This document shows positions 36,659 through 42,720 of a stretch of 64,000 bases of DNA, piece by piece. Origin of the DNA: Streptomyces termitum (lineage in GTDB: Bacteria > Actinomycetota > Actinomycetes > Streptomycetales > Streptomycetaceae); the NCBI RefSeq assembly GCF_014650175.1, contig NZ_BMUL01000011.1, forward strand, positions 187,841 through 251,840, written 5' to 3'. Position 1 is the stretch's first letter. Each line of letters starts with the position of its first letter. Position numbers and translations under genes: made by a program. The notes under the pieces are model-generated. The model did not search any database, had not been told where the DNA came from, and was given only the letters and a program-made list of their open reading frames with translations.

Positions 36659-36735
36659 TGGTGGACCTGAGGGGATTCGAACCCCTGACCCCCTCGATGC
36701 GAACGAGGTGCGCTACCGGACTGCGCCACAGGCCC
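36659..36735 (-). tRNA. tRNA-Ala (anticodon CGC)
   Basis: A full cloverleaf on the minus strand, with acceptor GGGCCTG pairing CAGGTCC and including the G3-U70 pair that marks alanine tRNAs. The anticodon arm is CCTCG-TTCGCAT-CGAGG with anticodon CGC, which reads GCG. The T-arm is AGGGG-TTCGAAT-CCCCT. The discriminator is A and the 3' CCA is encoded (36659-36661). GCG is a frequent codon here. The 3' end points toward the accessory RHS block. Confidence 0.97.
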
Positions 36736-36834
36736 CTGCGACGTGTGAAACATTAGCACCCCGGTCGGCGAGAAGAAAAATCGCTTCCGCCGCAGGTCAG
36801 GTGAAGACCCGTCGACCGGTCCCGCCGGGGGTGC

Positions 36835-37839
36835 TCACTCGTTGGCCGCGCGGGGGCGGTCGTCGTCGGCGTACTGGTCGAAGAGGGGGGTGCGGCCGTG
36901 GTCGCGGCCCCGGCGCGGCGGGGCCTGCCGGCGGCGGGCGGGCGGCTCGGAGGCCGGGGGCTGCTCGGCGGCGGTCGAGGAGCGGGCCGCGCTCCAGGTC
37001 TCCGGGTCGGTCACGTCCACGCCGTTCGTGGCGCGCGGGGCGACCGGCGCGGTGACGTAGGTGGGCAGCGGCACCGGGACCGGGTCCCAGCTGTCGCCGC
37101 GGGCCGGGCCGCGCTCGCGCTGCTGGTCCACCCACTCGGCGTGGTCGGTCTGCTCGACCAGGGCGCGCCGGTCGGCCTCCTGCGGGGAGACCTGCGGCGC
37201 GGGGGACGGCTCCGGCTCGGGCGCGACGGCCCGGCGGATCTCGCGGAGCCGGGCGGCGGCGTCCTCGGCGCGGCGCCGGTCCATCACGTAGACGAAGCGG
37301 CGGCGCTCCTGTCCGCGCAGGTGGACGATGTAGGCGCTGAGCAGAACGGCGGGGACGGCGGGCGCCCACAGGAAGGCAATGCCGCCGACGGCGGCGACGA
37401 CGGCCCCGAGGGTGAAGGCGGAGAAGAGCACGACGGTGGTGCGCCGGCGGCGGGCCAGGGCCTTGCCGCGGCGGGCCCGCTCGGCGGCGCCGGCGGCGGG
37501 CCGGGCGGGGGCCGGTTCGGGCTCGGGGAGTTCGAGGCGCGCCTCGGTCCTGGCCGGAGGCGCGGCGAAGGCCCGGACGTCGACCGAGTCCAGATGCTCG
37601 GTCGTCGTGTCCGGGTCCTCGTCGGACGCCGTCCCCCGGGCCGTACGGTCCCGCTCGCGCAACTCCTTGGCGTATCGGCGCTCCATCCCCGCCCGTCCGG
37701 ACAGGAGCCGGATGGCGGTGCTGAAGCGTTCCGTCGGACGGGCCTCGTTCAGCTCGTCCTGCCTGCGGAGCCACATCGGCACCAAGTAGGCGGCCCAGGC
37801 CCCGACGATGACTGCGTAGATGAGGCCGCTGCTGCTCAC
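36835..37839 (-). CDS. sepX: Divisome membrane protein SepX (corynebacterial GlpR homologue)
   Basis: A 334-residue protein with an N-terminal membrane helix (GLIYAVIVGAWAAYLVPMWL), a charged cytoplasmic stretch with the conserved RRQDELNEARPTERFSTAIRLL, a second hydrophobic hairpin (about residues 134-175), and a long Pro/Arg-rich disordered tail. SepX supports cross-wall and sporulation septation in Streptomyces. Its Corynebacterium relative GlpR is the receptor for the MoeA-like protein Glp. The local order galU-moeA-moaC-mog-rimJ-sepX matches that locus. The GTG at 37839 has TACCGT seven bases upstream. Confidence 0.85.
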   Translation of the reverse strand: MSSSGLIYAVIVGAWAAYLVPMWLRRQDELNEARPTERFSTAIRLLSGRAGMERRYAKELRERDRTARGTASDEDPDTTTEHLDSVDVRAFAAPPARTEARLELPEPEPAPARPAAGAAERARRGKALARRRRTTVVLFSAFTLGAVVAAVGGIAFLWAPAVPAVLLSAYIVHLRGQERRRFVYVMDRRRAEDAAARLREIRRAVAPEPEPSPAPQVSPQEADRRALVEQTDHAEWVDQQRERGPARGDSWDPVPVPLPTYVTAPVAPRATNGVDVTDPETWSAARSSTAAEQPPASEPPARRRQAPPRRGRDHGRTPLFDQYADDDRPRAANE

Positions 37840-37846
37840 GCCTCAC

Positions 37847-37852
37847 ACGGTA
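37847..37852 (-). promoter_or_regulatory. -10 element (TACCGT) of a likely leaderless sepX transcript
   Basis: TACCGT is followed by seven bases and the GTG at 37839. A perfect palindrome GGCCAATTGGCC (37875-37886) abuts the expected -35 position. Confidence 0.5.
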
Positions 37853-37874
37853 GAGGGGTTCGCGACGGGGCATC

Positions 37875-37886
37875 GGCCAATTGGCC
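37875..37886. promoter_or_regulatory. 12-bp palindrome upstream of sepX
   Basis: GGCCAATTGGCC is a perfect 12-bp palindrome. Placed 22 bp upstream of the sepX -10, it is a candidate operator. Confidence 0.35.
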
Positions 37887-37985
37887 CGGTGTGTCGCACG
37901 ATCTGGCTGATATCACTGAACTTTTTTGTGATTGTTCAGATCGAACGGTGTTCATATGCCATTGGAATTCGAACGCTTATGCGAA

Positions 37986-38606
37986 TCAGGCGGCATCCCG
38001 GCGTCGCGTCCGCCGCCAGCGGGCCAGCAGCCCCTCCGGGACCTCCTCCGCCGTCAGCGCGAACACCAGGTGGTCCCGCCAGGCGCCGTCGATGTGCAGA
38101 TAGCGCGGCCGCAGCCCCTCCTCGCGGAAGCCGAGCTTCTCCACCACCCGCCGCGAGGGGCCGTTCTCCGGCCGGATGCACACCTCCATCCGGTGCAGCC
38201 CCACCGTCCGGAAGCAGTGGTCGGTGGCGAGCGCCACCGCCGTCGGCATCACCCCGCGCCCGGCGACCTCGGCGTCCACCCAGTACCCCACGTGCCCCGA
38301 GCACATCGAGCCCCAGGTGATCCCGGCCACCGTCAACTGCCCGGCCAGCCGGCCCCGGTACTCGACGACGAACGGCAGCATCCGGCCCGCGTGCGCCTCC
38401 GACCGCAGGTGGCGGACCATCTGACGGTACGTCGGCCGCTGCGCGGGCGGCATCCCGGGCGCCGGCGGCGGCACCGTCGCCTCCCAGGGGCGCAGCCACT
38501 CGCGGTTGCGGCGGTTCACCTCCCGCCAGTCCCGCTGGTCGCGCATCCTTATCGGCCGGAGGACCACGTCCCCGTCGGCAAGCACGACCGGCCAGGCCGC
38601 GGTCAT
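37986..38606 (-). CDS. RimJ-type GNAT N-acetyltransferase
   Basis: A 206-residue acetyltransferase of the ribosomal-protein-alanine type. It contains VVLRPIRMRDQRDWREVNRRNREWLRPWEAT, the GYWVDAEVAGRGVMPTAV acetyl-CoA loop and MEVCIRPENGPSRRVVEKLGFREEG. It starts in an ATGA overlap with mog, so it belongs to the galU-to-rimJ operon. Its constant position next to sepX/glp is known in actinobacteria, but the substrate is not. Confidence 0.92.
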   Translation of the reverse strand: MTAAWPVVLADGDVVLRPIRMRDQRDWREVNRRNREWLRPWEATVPPPAPGMPPAQRPTYRQMVRHLRSEAHAGRMLPFVVEYRGRLAGQLTVAGITWGSMCSGHVGYWVDAEVAGRGVMPTAVALATDHCFRTVGLHRMEVCIRPENGPSRRVVEKLGFREEGLRPRYLHIDGAWRDHLVFALTAEEVPEGLLARWRRTRRRDAA

Positions 38607-39193
38607 GACGCCGGGCCCGCTTCCGCCGGTCTCGGGTGGTCGCCGCCCCGGATCTGGTCCACGGCGTGCCGCAGCAGCGGCTCCAGGACGGCCAGGCCGT
38701 CCCGCACCCCGCCGGTCGAGCCCGGCAGGTTCACGATCAGCGTGTGGTCCGCGACCCCGGCGAGACCGCGCGAGAGCGCCGCGGCGGGCACCTTCTCCCG
38801 GCCGTACGCGCGGATCGCCTCCGGGATGCCGGGGATCTCCCGGTCCAGGAGCCGGGCCGTCGCCTCGGGCGTCTCGTCGGTCGGCGAGACGCCGGTGCCG
38901 CCGGTCGTGAGGATCACGTCGTACCCGGCCGCGACCCCGGCCCGCAGCGCCTCCTCGACCGGCGCCCCGTCGGGCACCACCCGCGGGCCGTCGACCGCGA
39001 AGCCCAGGCCGCGCAGGGCCTCGGCGATCAGCGGACCGCCCCTGTCCTCGTAGACCCCGGCGAAGGCCCGGTTGGAGGCGGTGACGACGAGCGCCGCGTA
39101 CGGGGCGGTCAGGGCGCCGCCCGCCGCCGGGGGCTCCGCGGGAGCGGGCTCCGCGTGGTCGTGCGCGCCCGCGACCCGGCCGCCGCGCGTCAC
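38603..39193 (-). CDS. mog: Molybdopterin adenylyltransferase MogA/MoaB family
   Basis: A 196-residue enzyme that adenylates molybdopterin before metal insertion. The MoCF-binding fold shows YAALVVTASNRAF, VVPDG, TTGGTGVSPTDETPEAT and VNLPGSTGGVRDGL, all family hallmarks. A His/Pro/Ala-rich leader of about 30 residues precedes the domain. The GTG at 39193 overlaps the moaC stop (GTGA), giving translational coupling. Function is inferred from family and from neighbouring moaC and moeA. Confidence 0.93.
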   Translation of the reverse strand: MTRGGRVAGAHDHAEPAPAEPPAAGGALTAPYAALVVTASNRAFAGVYEDRGGPLIAEALRGLGFAVDGPRVVPDGAPVEEALRAGVAAGYDVILTTGGTGVSPTDETPEATARLLDREIPGIPEAIRAYGREKVPAAALSRGLAGVADHTLIVNLPGSTGGVRDGLAVLEPLLRHAVDQIRGGDHPRPAEAGPAS

Positions 39194-39675
39194 GCCTCGC
39201 CCCTGGTCCAGCGGCCGGACTTGCCGCCGGTCTTCTCCTCCACCCGCACGTCGGAGATGACCGCGCCCTTGTCGACCGCCTTGACCATGTCCACGACCGT
39301 CAGGGCGGCCACCGAGACGGCGGTCAGGGCCTCCATCTCGACGCCCGTGCGGTCCGCGGTCCGCACCGTGGCCAGGATCTCCACCGCGTCGTCCGCGACC
39401 GTGAGGTCCAGCGTCACGCCCGAGAGGGCCAGCGGGTGGCAGAGCGGGATCAGGTCCGGGGTCCGCTTGGCGCCCATGATCCCGGCGATCCGGGCGGTGG
39501 CCAGCGCGTCGCCCTTCGGGACGCCCTCGCCGCGCAGCAGCTCGATCACGCGCGGCGAGACGAGGACCCGCCCGCTGGCGCGCGCGGTGCGCGCCGTGAC
39601 GTCCTTCGCGGAGACGTCGACCATGCGGGCCGCCCCCGCCTCGTCGATGTGGGTGAGACCTTGCTGCGTGCTCAT
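39190..39675 (-). CDS. moaC: Cyclic pyranopterin monophosphate synthase MoaC
   Basis: A 161-residue enzyme of molybdenum-cofactor biosynthesis, acting after MoaA to form cPMP. Conserved residues are visible: MVDVSAKDVTARTA, AGIMGAKRTPDLIPLCHPL (catalytic His and Cys region), GVEMEALTAVSVAALTVVDMVKAVDK and the C-terminal EKTGGKSG. The ATG at 39675 is preferred to one 36 bp upstream because the family starts near LTHID. The hexameric fold and substrate are family knowledge. It sits 57 bp after moeA. Confidence 0.96.
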   Translation of the reverse strand: MSTQQGLTHIDEAGAARMVDVSAKDVTARTARASGRVLVSPRVIELLRGEGVPKGDALATARIAGIMGAKRTPDLIPLCHPLALSGVTLDLTVADDAVEILATVRTADRTGVEMEALTAVSVAALTVVDMVKAVDKGAVISDVRVEEKTGGKSGRWTRGEA

Positions 39676-39732
39676 CGCCGTGACACTCCCGGTGGCTGTG
39701 TGGGACGACACCGTACCCCCACCCGCCGCGCC

Positions 39733-41103
39733 TCAGCCGAGGAGGACCACGTCCAGCTCCTCGCCCGGCTCGGCCGATTCCCGGGCCTCGGGGACCACCA
39801 GCAGGCAGTCCGCGTGGGCGAGGGCCGCGACCAGGTGGGAGCCGGCACCGCCCACGGGGGTGACGGTGCCCGCCTCGGGGTCGTACCTCCCCCGGAGGAA
39901 CTGCCGCCGGCCCGCCGGGGAGGAGAGCGGGGCGTCCGCCTCCAGGGTCGCCCGGACCACCGGCCGGTGCAGCTCCGCGAGGCCCATCAGGGCGCGGATC
40001 GCGGGCCGGACGAAGAGCTCGAAGGAGACGTACGAGGAGACCGGGTTGCCCGGCAGGGCGAGCAGCGGGATCTGCTCGGGGCCGACCGCGCCGAAGCCCT
40101 GCGGCTTGCCCGGCTGCATCGCCAGCCTGCGGAAGTCGACCTGGCCGCCCTCGGCCAGCGCCTCCTTCACCACGTCGTAGGCGCCAACGCTGACGCCGCC
40201 GGTGGTGACCATCAGGTCGGCGCGGATCAGCTGGTCCTCGATGGTGGCGCGCAGCGACTCGGCGTCGTCGGCGACCGCGCCGACCCGGTAGGCGAGCGCG
40301 CCCGCGTCCCGGGCGGCGGCGGCCAGCGCGAAGCTGTTGGAGTCGTGGATCTGGCCGGGGCCCAGCTCCTCTCCGGGCTGGACGAGTTCGCTGCCGGTGG
40401 AGAGGACCACGACCCGGGGGCGGGGGCGGACCAGGACGGTGCCCCGGCCGATCGCCGCGAGCAGGCCGATCTGCGGCGGCCCGAGGACGGTGCCCGCCGC
40501 GAGGGCGAGCTCCCCGGCCCGCACGTCGCTGCCGGTCCGGCGGACGTGGGCGCCCGCCCCGGCCGCGCGGTGCACCCGCACCTCGCCGGCCGCGCCCTCG
40601 GGGGCGGCGGACGCGGCCCGCATGCCGGTGGCGGCGCCGCCGCCGGTGCCGCCGTCGGTCCACTCGACCGGGACGACGGCCTCGGCGCCGGGCGGCAGCG
40701 GAGCACCGGTCATGATCCGGGCGGCCTGGCCGGGGCCGACCTCGGGCAGCCCGCCGTCGCCCGCGGCGACGTCCCCGACGACGGTGAGGACGGCCGGGAA
40801 CTCCCCGGTCGCGCCCGCGACGTCGGCGACCCGGACCGCGTACCCGTCCATGGAGCTGTTGTCGAACGGCGGCAGCGCCGCCGGCACCGTCACGTCCTCG
40901 ACCAGGACGCAGCCCTGGGCGTCGAGGAGCTGGAGCTCGATCGGGTCGAGCGGGCGGACCGTGGCCAGGATGTCGGCCAGGTGCTCGTCGACCGACCACA
41001 GGCCGCGGGCCGGGCCCGCGCAGGGGTCGCCCGGCGCGTGCTCGTGCTCCCCGTGCTCCTCGGGATCCCCGTGCTCCCGGGACGGTGCCGCGTCGCTGCT
41101 CAA
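39733..41103 (-). CDS. moeA: MoeA family protein (molybdopterin molybdotransferase; possible Glp divisome role)
   Basis: A 456-residue protein with the four MoeA subdomains: SVDEHLADILATV, DNSSMDGYAVR, the middle domain VVVLSTGSELVQPGEEL with TTGGVSVGAYD, and a C-terminal domain IV. Family function is molybdate insertion into adenylated molybdopterin. In Corynebacterium the galU-linked paralogue Glp instead binds FtsZ and GlpR. Both roles are possible here because moaC and mog are adjacent and sepX follows. The likely start is TTG 41103, with GGAGAT upstream, which gives an unusual His/Glu-rich leader (EHGDPEEHGEHEH). It begins 4 bp after the galU stop. Confidence 0.93.
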   Translation of the reverse strand: MSSDAAPSREHGDPEEHGEHEHAPGDPCAGPARGLWSVDEHLADILATVRPLDPIELQLLDAQGCVLVEDVTVPAALPPFDNSSMDGYAVRVADVAGATGEFPAVLTVVGDVAAGDGGLPEVGPGQAARIMTGAPLPPGAEAVVPVEWTDGGTGGGAATGMRAASAAPEGAAGEVRVHRAAGAGAHVRRTGSDVRAGELALAAGTVLGPPQIGLLAAIGRGTVLVRPRPRVVVLSTGSELVQPGEELGPGQIHDSNSFALAAAARDAGALAYRVGAVADDAESLRATIEDQLIRADLMVTTGGVSVGAYDVVKEALAEGGQVDFRRLAMQPGKPQGFGAVGPEQIPLLALPGNPVSSYVSFELFVRPAIRALMGLAELHRPVVRATLEADAPLSSPAGRRQFLRGRYDPEAGTVTPVGGAGSHLVAALAHADCLLVVPEARESAEPGEELDVVLLG

Positions 41104-41107
41104 GGTG

Positions 41108-42019
41108 CTACATCTCCTCGTTGACGTATCGCCGGAGCCAGGTCCGGAAGTCCGGCCCCAGATCCTCACGCTCGCACGCGAGTCTGACAATGGCCCGCAG
41201 GTAGTCGCCGCGGTCGCCGGTGTCGTAGCGGCGGCCCTTGAAGACGACGCCGTGCACCGGGCCGCCGAGCTTCTCGTCGCTCGCGAGCTTCTGGAGGGCG
41301 TCGGTGAGCTGGATCTCGCCGCCCCGGCCCGGCTCGGTCTCCCGCAGTATGTCGAAGACGGCGGGGTCCAGGACGTAGCGGCCGATCACCGCGTAGTTGC
41401 TGGGCGCCTCCGACGGCTCCGGCTTCTCGACCAGGTCCGTGACCCGCACCACGTCGCCGTCGGCGGTCGCCTCGACCGCCGCGCAGCCGTACAGGTGGAT
41501 CTGGGAGGGCTCGACCTCCATCAGCGCGACGACGCTGCCGCCCTCGCGCTCCTGGATCTCGACCATCCGCGCGAGCAGCGGGTCGCGCGGGTCGATCAGG
41601 TCGTCGCCGAGGAGGACGGCGAAGGGCTGGTCGCCGACGTGCGGGGCCGCGCACAGCACCGCGTGGCCGAGGCCGCGCGGGTCGCCCTGGCGCACGTAGT
41701 GCATGGTGGCGAGGTCGCTGGACTCCTGGACGCGGGAGAGGCGGGCCTCGTCGCCCTTGCGGGTCAGCGCCTCCTCCAGCTCGTAGTTCCGGTCGAAGTG
41801 GTCCTCCAGCGCCCTCTTGCTGCGGCCGGTGATCATGAGCACGTCGGAGAGGCCCGCGGCGACGGCCTCCTCGACGACGTACTGGATGGCCGGCTTGTCG
41901 ACGACCGGCAGCATCTCTTTGGGAGTCGCCTTGGTGGCCGGGAGGAAGCGGGTACCGAGACCGGCGGCCGGGATGACGGCCTTGCTGATGCCGCCCGCCC
42001 TGGGGAACAACTGATTCAT
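41108..42019 (-). CDS. galU: UTP-glucose-1-phosphate uridylyltransferase GalU
   Basis: A 303-residue nucleotidyltransferase making UDP-glucose for glycan and trehalose synthesis. The nucleotide loop is AAGLGTRFLPATKATPKEMLPVVDKP (residues 18-43). Other motifs are the FDRNYELE segment, VLLGDDLID and GGEIQLTDALQKL. The ATG at 42019 has a TAAGAT -10 six bases upstream, so the operon transcript is predicted leaderless. It heads the galU-moeA-moaC-mog-rimJ operon. Confidence 0.96.
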   Translation of the reverse strand: MNQLFPRAGGISKAVIPAAGLGTRFLPATKATPKEMLPVVDKPAIQYVVEEAVAAGLSDVLMITGRSKRALEDHFDRNYELEEALTRKGDEARLSRVQESSDLATMHYVRQGDPRGLGHAVLCAAPHVGDQPFAVLLGDDLIDPRDPLLARMVEIQEREGGSVVALMEVEPSQIHLYGCAAVEATADGDVVRVTDLVEKPEPSEAPSNYAVIGRYVLDPAVFDILRETEPGRGGEIQLTDALQKLASDEKLGGPVHGVVFKGRRYDTGDRGDYLRAIVRLACEREDLGPDFRTWLRRYVNEEM

Positions 42020-42025
42020 GCGGGC

Positions 42026-42031
42026 ATCTTA
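42026..42031 (-). promoter_or_regulatory. -10 element (TAAGAT) of a likely leaderless galU transcript
   Basis: TAAGAT is followed by six bases and the galU ATG at 42019. No ribosome site is present. Confidence 0.6.
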
Positions 42032-42093
42032 TCCGCCAGGGAATGAGAGAAAAATGTGACTCCGATTAAGTTCATCCCTATAAAAGCCGATTC

Positions 42094-42720
42094 ATGAGAA
42101 TGCCGAGGACCCCCGTGAAGGAAAACCGTCCTGATCCGGTCGGTAAGGGCGCCCTGCGCCGCCGCCTGCTCGACGCGCGCGCCGCGCTCGGCCCCGACGC
42201 CCTGGCGCGGGCCGCCGAGGGCTTCGCCGCGCACGGCCTGGACCTGCCCGAACTCGCCGGAGCCGGCACCGTCGCCGCGTACGTCTCGGTGGGCCGCGAG
42301 CCCGGCACGCGCGGGCTGCTGGACGCCCTGCACGCGCGCGGGACGCGCGTCCTGCTGCCGGTGCTGCTGCCCGACAACGACCTGGACTGGGCGGTCTACG
42401 AGGGCCCCGGCGGGCTCGCGAAGGCGGGCCGGGGCCTGCTGGAGCCGACCGGCCCCCGGCTCGGCCCGGACGCCGTCACCGCGGCGGACGCGGTACTGCT
42501 CCCGGGGCTCGCGGTGGACGCGCGCGGCATGCGGCTGGGCCGGGGCGGCGGCTCGTACGACCGGGTCCTGGCCCGGCTCGCCCGCGCCGGGAAGGACCCG
42601 GCCCTGGTGGTGCTCCTCTACGCGGACGAGGTGGTCGCGCGGGTCCCGGAGGAACCGCACGACCACCCCGTGCACGCGGTGGTCACCCCGAAGGGGGCGA
42701 CCCGGTTCGGCCGTTCCTGA
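42094..42720 (+). CDS. 5-formyltetrahydrofolate cyclo-ligase
   Basis: A 208-residue ATP-dependent enzyme converting 5-formyl-THF to 5,10-methenyl-THF. The N-terminal basic KGALRRRLLDARAAL helix, the VAAYVSVGREPGT strand-loop, and the phosphate-binding LGRGGGSYDRVLARL motif (about residues 147-161) identify the family. TATAAA (42079-42084) lies nine bases before the ATG, so the leader is very short. It ends with its stop codon touching the stop of the convergent acylase gene. Confidence 0.94.
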   Translation: MRMPRTPVKENRPDPVGKGALRRRLLDARAALGPDALARAAEGFAAHGLDLPELAGAGTVAAYVSVGREPGTRGLLDALHARGTRVLLPVLLPDNDLDWAVYEGPGGLAKAGRGLLEPTGPRLGPDAVTAADAVLLPGLAVDARGMRLGRGGGSYDRVLARLARAGKDPALVVLLYADEVVARVPEEPHDHPVHAVVTPKGATRFGRS

